Below are positions 37,831 to 47,644 of a stretch of 64,000 nucleotides of DNA, piece by piece. The position numbers were made by a program, and so were the translations under genes. The notes below the pieces were generated by a model, which saw only the letters and a list, made by a program, of their open reading frames with translations, was not told the origin of the DNA and made no database searches. Within the stretch, counting starts at the first letter, position 1. Each line of letters begins with the position of its first letter. The DNA is taken from positions 1-64,000 of the forward strand of contig SNVD02006878.1 in the NCBI GenBank assembly GCA_013180625.2, given 5' to 3'. This stretch comes from Boswellia sacra (Eukaryota > Streptophyta > Magnoliopsida > Sapindales > Burseraceae).

Positions 37831-38659
37831 TACAGGCGTTCAAAATTATTCGACCCGATCCTACCTGATCGGGTTTTATCGGATTGATCGGGTCTGTGAT
37901 AGATCAAGATAATAAAAAATTTGATATCGGATTTTAAAATTCAGGTTTTGTACAATCAGGTTTAAGATCGGGTTTAATTCATATAACCCGATCTGATCAA
38001 AAAGGCTAAAAAACTGTCAAAATATTCGACAAAACTCGACACACTCGATAGCGCTCGACACGACTCAACATGTAAGTATCAAGATATCTTCGAAAATAAA
38101 CTGATATTGAGTGTCAGATGATTCATCCGACACTCGACACTCGACACTTACATGTCGAGTTGTGTCGGATTCACAACCGACACTCAATATCAGACTATTT
38201 TCGAAGACATCGAGTGTCGGATGATGCATTCGACACTTGACACCATCTACTCGACATGTCGAGTCGTGTCGGATACATGTCGAGTAGATAGTGTCGAGTG
38301 TCGAATGCATAATTCGACACTCGATGTCTTCGAAAATAGTCTGATATTGAGTGTCGGTTGTGAATCCGACACAACTCGACATGTAAGTGTCGCGTGTCGA
38401 GTGGCTAGTGTCGAGTGTCGGATGATTCATTCGACACTCGATTTCTTCGAAAATTGTCTGATATCGAGTGTCGGTTGTGAATCCAATACGACTCAACATG
38501 TCGAGTGGACCCGACAAACTCGACCATTCGGGTTATATCTCGGGTTACATGCTTCAGAAACCCGATCACGGGTTCATTTTTCAAAACCCGATGCATCATC
38601 AGGTTGAGTCGGGTTGGACAAAATCCGACCCGACCCGACCCGACCAGTGTGCACCCCTA
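37831..38659. mobile_element. hAT-like non-autonomous element with internal TCGA foldback
   Basis: The flanking CAGAGAGC copies (37823-37830 and 38660-38667) are a perfect 8-bp target duplication; the match even extends one more base outward. The ends are TACAGGCGTTCA and, on the other strand, TAGGGGTGCACA, fitting hAT. Near both ends are CCCGATC/TCGGGT motif clusters. The middle (about 38010-38510) is a TCGA-rich palindromic block. Open frames on both strands are a result of the palindromes. Confidence 0.75.
38010..38510. repeat. TCGA-rich foldback module (copy A)
   Basis: GTCGAGTGTCGG and its reverse complement CCGACACTCGAC recur many times, giving several nested hairpins. It shares TGTCTTCGAAAATAG, CTGATATxGAGTGTCGG and GTGAATCCGACACAAC blocks with the foldback at 42427-42801. 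Confidence 0.85.
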
Positions 38660-38667
38660 CAGAGAGC

Positions 38668-41259
38668 AAACAGTGTTCATCATAATTTTCCCAGATGCAT
38701 TTTTTTTTTAAAGTATCTGTAGATACAAATAATCTCAATGAAATAATCACATAAATGTGGAAATTAGAAGCCGATATTCTATACTTTATAAAAATCGTTA
38801 AATAAGATATAATGTCATTAATTATCCTTAAGGTTAGGTTTAATATTAAAAAAAATGACATTTTTGTATTCGTACCAATACACTCCTTAACATTTACATA
38901 TTTCTAGCAGCTAGTCCTAGGTGACGGTTTTTATTTCTTTCTTTGCTAACAAAATTTTGAAAACACCATTTTGACCCTCTTCAAGTAAACTCTCTTACCC
39001 AAATCCATTTAGAAACCCTAAATCCTAATTTACTAAACATAATTCTAAATCAAATCAACTTAACATTAGAACATAAATCGTCCTCTTTTAGACCGAATTG
39101 GAGGCCACCTATTTTGGGTCGGGAGCGAGAAGTTGCAAAAAGTTTTGATTTAAAAGGAAATTTAGCCCTAAAACGAAGGGAGGGGCGGGGCAGGGCCCTC
39201 CCCATTTCCAACCCTGTTGTTTAATTTAACTCTCATTTTTCATCCATTTCCCATGTTTTTTAGAGCGGGGCGGGGTTGGGGAATATTCATGCAGAAAATG
39301 CTTTTCCCAACCCTACCTTATTCTCCTTACCAACATTTTTTATATAATTAAATTTATGGTTTAAGCAAAACAATATAATAATTTATTTTTAGACAATAAT
39401 ATAATTTTATGTTTTTTCAATAATCAATCTATTAAATGCCTATTAAAAATAGTATTTTTCAACTTTATATATTTTTTATACGCATTAGTTTATTATAAGA
39501 AAATAAAAATAACAATAAATTTTATATTTTTATATATAATGGTACGGTGCGGGACGGGTCTGGGTTGGGGAGAAGTAAACCCATCCCCATCCTATCATAA
39601 TGTGAGGATTAAAATTCTACCACATCTCTGTCCTATCTCCATGAACTATCCCCGTCCCCACCGTAATAGAAGCGAATTCCTAATCTCGCAGTATATTTTG
39701 CCATCCCTCTCTAAAATAGTGGTATGATTCCAAGCTTTATTATTATTTTTTTGTATCGACCAATTCGGTTAACACAAATGGGTCTGCTTCTTTTAGGCTT
39801 TGGTTTTATTTATTTACTAAGATTTAATTAATTTTGTAACTACTATTCAATTTGTTGGCTTTGATGGGTTTGGTCTAGGTTTTATGTAAATTGATCAGGA
39901 TAGATCTTGTGGAACGTGGTTCTGTAGTTTTTGGCTGATGTTGTATGTGTTGGAGGCTACTGGAGTTGGTTTCTGAGTTCACTGGGTTCATGTACTTCAT
40001 CGACATTATCTTTTTGGATTTGTTTACAAATTTCGATTTGCAGCTGTATATAAATTTTGTTATTTGATTGCTTGATATCAAAACCCAATTTTGCCCCTCC
40101 CCATTAGCTAAAAAAATTAGACCGAGCAGTTAGTTGGGGCTTAGTTGAACAAGGCATACAAACGTTAATTTCGAAAAAGGATGATGGTGGCAAACCTTGA
40201 AGGTAGTTTTATAGTATTATTCCATTAGGAAACTGTACAAGTCAATCCTTCCTCATTTGCTCATGAAATTTCGAAAAACGCTATGATTCTGGGTCACAGG
40301 CTTTTGTTTTCGTGATTGGTATAACATCACATCCACTGTTTTGTGTTATACGATGCTTGATTTCAGATGGCTCCTACTAGAGTTCAGCAGCCTTTTTTTT
40401 AAAAAGGTCGTAAAACCTACGTATAATTTCATGATTACTCTGGGATCATGTTCACCTAACTTTACAATATTAACAAACTGTTTTAATAGTTAATATATTA
40501 TTCAACTTAGCCCTAATTTGTATATTTTTATATATTTATGTTAATATTTAGATTTATTCAAATAAATTTATTGAGAATTTTGTATTTTGTTTTAGTATTA
40601 AACAGGAAATGAGTAAAAAAAAAAAAACTCTATAATTTCGATGTTTATGTTAATATAGAGACTAAATTTAAATGAACTTTATGAGATTTTTTTTTTTTGC
40701 TTCAATATTAAACAAGAAATGAGTTTTAAAAACTTTATAATTTTTTCTCGATATTTTTTAAAGTAATAAAAAACATCTTTATTAACAGAATTTTGTTAGA
40801 CCGCCTACTAATGTTAGAAAGATCAAACTGTAAAATAAAATAGATCTGTTTTATAATTTTATTTTCATTGGTATTTATTTCTTATTAGTAAATGGTGTGA
40901 CAAAATTTCTTAATAATAATATATTTTATAACTCATAAAAATATTAGGAGAAAAATAATAATTTTTTTGAAAATTTTATTTTTATATGACATTAAGGTAA
41001 AGTATGATGAAAAACTGTTAAAATATTAAAAAATGAGTAATTATAGTTTTTCCAAATGGGATCTCATATAATGTGGCAAGTGATATAACACAGCCATATC
41101 AATTATAGGTAAAACAATTTATTTCAACCATTTATTTTGATAATTAATTTAATTTAATATAGTATTTGTCATTATATTCATAATGTTTGAAAAGCACTTT
41201 GATATAATTATAAATTTAATTGTTATAATTAGTCGATCAAAACCAACATCATGGTGGAA
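38668..41259. other. Intergenic spacer with a GC-rich repeat remnant
   Basis: I see no recognisable gene. Around 39175-39720 the sequence has repeated CGGGGCGGGG/CCCCATCCCC motifs in both orientations, like the ends of a plant MITE, with AT-rich DNA between. The segment 39740-40420 is less AT-rich and contains short open pieces, but I recognise no family in it. Confidence 0.45.
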
Positions 41260-41559
41260 CCAGGGCCAGCTCAACCCTTAGGCGAGATAGGCGACCCCCT
41301 AAGGCCCCAAAATTTAGTGAGGCCTCATATAATCATTTTTGAGTAATTTTAAATTGCTTTAAAAATTTAATATAATTAAAAGGCCCACACAATCAAAATT
41401 ATCTCGCGTAGTTAGGCCCCATCTAAATGACATTGATCATTATGAACCCATTTAATTAGAAAAATTACTTGAATCCCAAAAGGAGCTATTGATAAATTTG
41501 TTAAAATCAATAAAAATAATGTTGGTGAAAATGCAATAACTGAGCAAGAATCCATTAAA

Positions 41560-41940
41560 GAAAGTGATATTGTTGAAGATAATGATAATTAAATATGTGA
41601 CATCACTCTTTCTAATCAAGAAAATAAAAAAAAATATTGAGAAAAATGAAACAAATGAAGAAATTCAAAATTTTATTGAAATACTAATCTAAGTAATATA
41701 TGTGATTCGGGTGCATGGAGAAATGTTGATAATAAAATAAGAGATTTATTAATAGAAAAAGCCCTCATTAGAGAAGACAATATAATTTTTCGAAAAGATG
41801 AAAATTCTAAACATTTCTCTCCTAAATGTTATACAAAAAATTATCGAATGGAGAAATACATGATAGAAAATGGTTGGTATATTCAAGAGATTTTAATAAA
41901 GTATATTGTTTTTGTTACAAATAATTTAGTATAAATTGAT
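41560..41940 (+). pseudogene. hAT transposase N-terminal fragment (TTF-type zinc finger region)
   Basis: Reading shows GAWRNVDNKIRDLLIEKALI, then [13 protein letters not shown] and, after a frame change, [16 protein letters not shown] followed by VYCFC. This is the conserved start of plant zinc-finger MYM-type/TTF-type hAT transposases. Stops and at least one frameshift make it non-functional. Confidence 0.75.
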
Positions 41941-41997
41941 AAAATCATATCGAAGATCAACTATCTCACAACCAAGATTAAATGGATTACTTTTATT

Positions 41998-42908
41998 CAG
42001 GGACGGAGCCAGCTCAGGCCTAGGAGGGGCAACTTTTGAAAATTCTTGAATGCTGTGTATATGAATTTGTAAAATGATCATATTGCCCCTGCTTATAATA
42101 TTTATTTACTTTTAGACCCATGACCAAATGTGAAGTATAAAACCCAAGTCCCAAGTTAACAAAAAAAAATAAAGCCCAATGCAAATAACAACAACTAAAA
42201 CGTAAGGCCCAGTACAAATAAAAACAACTAAAGCCCATATGTTATGACTCCTCTTTGGCAAATAACAAAGACTTAAAAGAATTATATTTTTCTTTAAAAA
42301 CAAGTAAAATAAAATCTTCATTCTCTCTCCTCCACCTCCAGTCTTCCTCAATACGCCATTCCAAAGGAAAACAGTGCTACCAGTGCACTCCAACAGCGGC
42401 AACCAGCGTCCAAGGCTCCAAAGCAAAAACAAGCAACCTGTCAAAACGCTCGACAAAACTCGACTCCTCGATAGAGCTCGACACGACTCGACATGTAAGT
42501 GTCGAGTGTCGGATGATGCATCCGACACTCGAAGTCTTCGAAAATAGACTGATATCGAGTGTGGATTCGGTTGTGAATCTGACACAACATACATGTAAGT
42601 GTCGAGTCATCCGACACTCGATGTCTTCTAAAATAGACTGATATCGAGTGTCGGATTCACAACCGACACTCGTATCAGTTTATTTTCAAAGACATCAAGT
42701 GTCAGATGATGCATCCGATACTCGACACTTACATGTTGAGTCGTGTCGAGCTCTATTGAGTGCGTCGAGTTTTGTCGAGCATTTTGGCAGGTTGCTTGTT
42801 TATATTGTCGTAAATTAAATAAATTAAATAAAATGTATATTTATATTTATATTTATATTGCTCTTTAATTTATTACCCCTTCTTGGTGAAATTTCTGGCT
42901 CCGTCCCT
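41998..42908. mobile_element. Mutator-like MITE inserted in the hAT transposase
   Basis: The left end is CAGGGACGGAGCCAG and the right end, on the other strand, is AGGGACGGAGCCAG. Flanks ACTTTTATT (41989-41997) and ACCTTTATT (42909-42917) form a 9-bp duplication with one mismatch, the size typical of Mutator-like elements. Removing the element and one flank rejoins an open transposase frame. It has no coding capacity and carries a second foldback in its middle. Confidence 0.75.
42427..42801. repeat. TCGA-rich foldback (copy B), 375 bp
   Basis: The arms start AAACAAGCAACCTG on the left, with the exact reverse complement at the right end. Pairing continues through GCTCGACAAAACTCGAC and into GTCGAGTGTCGGATGATGCA-type repeats. 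The axis is near 42650 (GAGTGTCGG...CCGACACTC). It sits inside the MITE at 41998-42908. Confidence 0.88.
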
Positions 42909-42917
42909 ACCTTTATT

Positions 42918-43030
42918 ATCTATTGAAAAACAATATTGGAAAAACTTGAATATAAAGATTTAGTTAATAATTTTTCATCTTAAAAAGCAAGAAAAATTGA
43001 TTTTAGATAGAATAAATTTTTAAAAAATTA
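42918..43030 (+). pseudogene. hAT transposase C-terminal fragment
   Basis: The frame reads LLSIEKQYWKNLNIKDLVNN then, after one TAA, KARKIDF. This is the C-terminal dimerisation tail of TTF-type hAT transposases (SIEKD...DFASxKARK in relatives). It joins in frame to PRLNGL before the MITE. The TAA sits where relatives often have Gln or Arg. Confidence 0.65.
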
Positions 43031-43341
43031 AATTTATAATTATTTTAAAAGTTGTTCTATTCAGCTCCCATTTTCTATCTCTTTAATCCCCAGTTCTAAA
43101 TACATTCAATTAAAAAATTTAAACTCATTTTTCCTCTCATTATAACCCACTTGGTTTCCAAAATACCATTTCAATGAGTAACTGAGATTTTCATTACACC
43201 CATGTTAAGTGCTTCTTCACGTTGATTGAGTTTTTAGTTTAGGATTTATTTTAACCAATTAACTTATTAAGAATATTTAAGTGAAGGAAACCGAGAGGAA
43301 ATAGCTTTCCATAGAAAGACAACATGATCCAAATTCACAAC

Positions 43342-43640
43342 GTATTTACTATCCCCTAGACCAATAGAAAGAACTTTCATTATCGACAAGTCCAATCTAA
43401 TGAAATCCGTAATTTCTAAAGGACCTATTGGATGGTTAGTTCCTAGCTTCATCCCTTCATCAATGTCCTCCTGTGTTGCAAAATCCTAAGAGCATATCAC
43501 TGTCTTGCCAAACCTCTCAACTAAGGCTTTTGTCATAAAGAAAGTCTGATCCGATGTGTCCGCACCTGGCACAACCTCAACCAGTTTCATGATGGGAGGA
43601 GGATTCATAAAATGCATACCACTCATGGACACCTTGCTTG
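43342..43640 (-). pseudogene. 3-hydroxybutyryl-CoA (3-hydroxyacyl-CoA) dehydrogenase gene fragment
   Basis: The minus strand reads GMHFMNPPPIMKLVEVVPGA then DTSDQTFFMTKALVERFGKT and VICS. After a TAG (43486-43488) it continues [20 protein letters not shown] and [16 protein letters not shown]. These are central blocks of the NAD-binding and C-terminal domains of plant 3-hydroxybutyryl-CoA dehydrogenase. About 25 residues that normally lie between CSQD and the ATxEDID block are absent, and both gene ends are missing. After GDSKY the homology stops at a GTTGTG, which may be an intron start, suggesting capture of genomic DNA. It lies inside the hAT element and is surely dead. Confidence 0.85.
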
Positions 43641-44470
43641 GCATTCTACCAATGAAAATGGCGAAGATCAAGAGCATAGCGGTGGTGGCCAACAGCCAAA
43701 TGGAGTCGGGAAGCGGCCAACCTTTTCTTTCTTTTATCTCATTGATTTTGCCTTGTGCTCCTTTGCAGCTTGCGACATTGGCAAGAGAGCAGTAGAATTA
43801 GAGTTTACGATCTAAACTGGGAAATAACATGTACTTAGAAGTTTTTTTCCTTCTTTGGAAAATTTATCTTATAGTAAAATTGTTAAAAGAAATTAAAATA
43901 AACATAAGGTTGAAGAGATAGAAAGTGAAAGCTAAATAGAATAATTCTTATTTTAATTAAATATAAAAGGTTCTTTCTATGTACATGTCGCCTTAGGCCA
44001 CAAGCCCTTGAGCGGGCCTGTGGTGGATCAAACTGGCACACAATGTTCTTGATCCCACACAGGCTCAGATTGCTCAGGCTTTCGACTTTTCTTCCACCTA
44101 TATATTTTATAAGCAATCCCAAACTTGCCCATGTCTTCATTTACACTTTTTTATTATCAAAGTTTCTGAAATAATATGCATTTAATAATAAGCGTTAGAC
44201 TGCCAAATTCTCTGCACGAGGATTAATAATCCAACCCTTCAAATTGTTAATCTCATAGCCTGAGCTAACACTTGATAATTAATATTAATGCCCAGGATTT
44301 CTAACAAGAAATCACAAACAATACTGCAAATTGAAGTTATTTTCTTCCAGGCTTGCAAAATCAATAATATGTCAATATGAGTAGAAGTACTTCTGTTTCT
44401 ACACTTCATGGAAGAGTGGCCTAGGATTAATATACTTAAAATAAAAATAAGTTGATACACTATTCATATA

Positions 44471-45825
44471 TGTTAGTATCTGTGTGTCGAGTGTTGTTGT
44501 CGAGCTTGTTTCCAGTGTTGCGTTGTTGTTTTGTCAAGTGTCGAGCTTATTTCCAGTATTGCGTTGTTGTTCCGTCAAGTGACGAGTTAATGTCGAGTTG
44601 TCGAGATTGTCGAGTGACGAGTTAATGTCGAGTTGTCGAGATTGTTGAGTGACGAGTTAATGTCGAGTTGTCGAGTGACAAGTTAATGTCGAGTTGTCGA
44701 GATTGTCGAGTGAAAAGTTCGAGTTGTCGAAATTATATGCGTGTCAAGTTTATCTGCATGTTGAGCTTGTATGTATCGCGTGTCGAGTGTGTCGAGTGTC
44801 GAGTATTGATTGTCAAGTGTCGAGTAGTTGTACAGAGATCGTTTGTGATGAAACTGTTGTGTCAAACTTGTTGCGTGTCGAGTATTGACTGTCGAGTGTC
44901 GAGCACTTGGGCCGAGAATGCTGATGACGAGTTTTTAGTGACAACATGCAAGTGCCATGCATATGTTATGTTTTGATCAACTTGTGATGAAGCAAGAATG
45001 AAACAAGAATATTATTTTGATCAGTCTACTGTTTCTAGAATTATATTTTAGGAAGTATTTGATTTATAAATATCTCTTAAAATTAGGATAATATATTGTA
45101 TCCTAATTAGAATAGGAGATTATTTATTTATCCTAATCTCTTTAGATATTTAATCACTTTCTATTTTATTTCTCTTAATCTTAATGTGATTTTGATTAGA
45201 TCTTTTACAGGATTTTTAGGAGATTTCATCCAGGCCTCTCACTATATATATTTTATGTAATAACCAGGCGAAGAACAGACGTGGAAGAGATATTAAAACT
45301 GGTTAGCTGATTTGGTAGTGAGAGAGTATTGATTCTGACATTCCATGAATTAATAGAAGAGCTTCATCGCAAATTGGGATGTTTCTTTAATTTGATTCTT
45401 TGAGTCTTTGATTCATGTATGAGTGGTAGAAATCGTACATGAGTTGTTGATTAAGTCTGTGTGAGTTAGTAGACACTTGAGATAACTTGCGAGTTAAATG
45501 TTTATGTAATTTAGTATCAGACATTGGTTGTTATGTATAACTTAACAGTGTGTTGTTAAAGTTATCTGTGACAGAGAGTGGGCAGTGTTACTAGAGTTTA
45601 AGATCTTGACGGGATTTTGTTTGTCAAAATTAGGTCAGTGTGTGAGAGTGAGTCATCAATGTAAAAGGTCCTAAAGATTGTACAAACAAGAACGTAGTGA
45701 ATTGCAGCTTTATAGCTGTCCGTGGATGTAGGTGTTATAACCGAATCACATAAAATCCTCCTGTGCCAATTTACATTACAGTTCACTGTTATATGTTTTA
45801 TAATTGCATACTTCCAGAACTTTCA
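44471..45825 (+). repeat. 5' LTR of the Sirevirus-type element
   Basis: The LTR opens TGTTAGTATCTGTGTGTCG and ends AACTTTCA (1,355 bp). Its first 450 bases are an irregular GTCGAG/GACGAG array with units such as GAGTTAATGTCGAGTTGTCG. The rest is unique, with CACTATATATATTTTATG near 45240 as a possible promoter core. Confidence 0.9.
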
Positions 45826-45826
45826 A

Positions 45827-45840
45827 TTGGTATCAGAGCA
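45827..45840 (+). other. Primer-binding site of the Sirevirus-type element
   Basis: TTGGTATCAGAGCA, complementary to the 3' end of initiator tRNA-Met, follows the 5' LTR by one base. Confidence 0.9.
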
Positions 45841-45888
45841 GGTTCACTGATAGACAAGTGAAGAAAACGATCAGGCTGATCTGGAAGA

Positions 45889-47570
45889 ATGGAGTTTATT
45901 CGCAATGGAGGATCCGGAACATAACTACCTATCCTTGATGACAGTAATTATTCATCCTGGAAGGTAAGAATGATGATGTACATTAAATCTCTTGATGACA
46001 GGGCATGGACTAGTGTGCTTAAAGGATAGACACCGCCAACAAAGGTGAATGCTTTTGGTGATTCCGAAGCCAAACCAGAGGATGAATAGACTGATGAAGA
46101 ATATCGTCGTTCCAGCTGGAATTCAAAGGCTCTTAATGCAATCTTTGTTGCAGTGGACTTAAACAACTTCGAACAGATTTTAAGGTGCAAAGTGGCCAAA
46201 GAAGTATGGGACATACTTGAGATAAAACATGAAGGTACTGCATCTGTTAAAGATCTAAATTGATGAGATTAAATTCTCAATTTGAAAATATGATGATGCA
46301 TGAGGATGAGTCAATTTCTGAGTTTTACTCTAAGATATGTCACATTACAAATTAGGCATACATGCTTGGCAAAACTTTCACTGATGCAGAAATTGTTAGC
46401 AAGATAATTATGTCTGTTCCAGATAAATTTCAACCTAAAATTTCAGCCATTGAGGAAGTAAAAAACACTGATGAGATGAGGGTTGATGAACTGATTGGCA
46501 TTCTCCAAAACTTTGAAATTAATCAGAGTACTAGGAAGCAAAAAGGTAAAAGCATTACATTCAATGTAAAAACTGAAAAATCTGATGAAAGTAGTAATGA
46601 GCTTGATGAAACTGATTCTAAACAGATTGCTTTTCTAACAAGAAATTATGTCAAGTTTATGAAAAGAAATTTTAGGAAAAAGAATCAAGGAAAGCCATCA
46701 AACTCAAGCGAAGAAAAATTCAGAAAGTTCAGCAAGTAGAATGACAAGAAAAAGTCAAAACAACCTGAAAAGAAAGGGCAAATTCAGTATTATGAATGTT
46801 CTGGTTATGGGCATATTCAATCTAAATGTGCTAATCTCAAAAAGAAGAATAAAGAACTGACAGCAACCTGGAGTGATGAATCAGAATCGGAGTCAAAAGA
46901 TCAAGATTGCATGAGCAACTTTGTTGCATTTACTACATCTGTAGCTGATAAAGGGAAAGCTGTTATGTCTGACATCACAAAAAATTGTAAAACCAGTGTT
47001 GATCATTCTGATGAAGAAGATGGACCAGAATACTATGAAGAGTTGCAAAAGACATACAACGCACTCTATGGTGAATGACTGAATCAGAAGGAAGAAATCA
47101 AAATCCTAAAGAAGAAGATTGAGGTGTTGGAATGTGAAAAATCCTATGCTGAAAAACAGATCTCAGAACTGGAGAATGTTTTGATAGACAAAACAGCGCA
47201 TATTGAGAAAATCACAACAGAACTGGTTAAAAGCAAGAGATGTGTTGATCAACTCAAAATTGGAACAGCCAAACTTGATCAGGTCTTAAGTCTTGGAAGA
47301 AAAAACTCCAATAAACATGGATTGGGTTACACAGAAGGTAATGGTGCCTCTTCATCAACAACAGTTTTTGTTAAAGCCTTAACATCAGGTAAGTATTCGG
47401 AACTTAATTCCTTAAAGTAAAGTTGTGATTCCAAGAGTAATGAGACATTTGTCTCTCCTCTGAGTTCTTTCAAATTTAGTCCTGAAAAGGTAAAGAAATT
47501 CATTCCTACCTGTTGTTGAATCTTTTACGTAAAAGGTCAAAACAGTTCAAACGGTTACCTAAATCACAAC
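45889..47570 (+). pseudogene. Sirevirus-type gag pseudogene
   Basis: Gag starts at the ATG at 45889 (MEFIRNGGSG) with a TAA after eleven codons, then LDDSNYSSWKVRMMMYIKSL, TDEEYRRSSWNSKALNAIF and, after a frame change near 46,260, KIIMSVPDKFQPKISAIEEV (from 46,400). The zinc knuckle is YYECSGYGHIQSKC: the first Cys of CxxC is Tyr. A coiled-coil-like tail (47,090-47,300, rich in E, K and I) follows. At least four stops or frame changes are present. Confidence 0.85.
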
Positions 47571-47644
47571 TGCAATAGGTTAGGAAAGACAAAATAGTAT
47601 GTCATGTTGCTTTTACTGCACTTAATTATGCATCTAACGATTTA

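Larger units (their letters stand above)
41260..44020 (+). mobile_element. Decayed hAT (TTF/MYM-type) transposon containing a host gene fragment
   Basis: The left end reads CAGGGCCAGCTCAACCCTTA. The right end, on the other strand, reads CAGGCCCGCTCAAGGGCTTG. Both continue to a GGCGAC motif. The flanks TGGTGGAA and TGGTGGAT are an 8-bp near-duplication. Inside are N- and C-terminal transposase fragments (plus strand), a MITE inserted between them, and a reverse-strand fragment of a 3-hydroxybutyryl-CoA dehydrogenase gene. Internal transposase sequence is missing, so the element cannot move by itself. Confidence 0.65.

Noticed and set aside
38065..38607. Open frames of about 150 codons on both strands
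   Set aside because: The region is a palindromic TCGA-rich foldback; the two peptides mirror each other because of the inverted repeats.
40320..40460. Possible gene start at ATGGCTCCTACTAGAGTTC after an AG acceptor-like TTTCAG
   Set aside because: The frame soon runs into a T run and stop codons, and I recognise no family.
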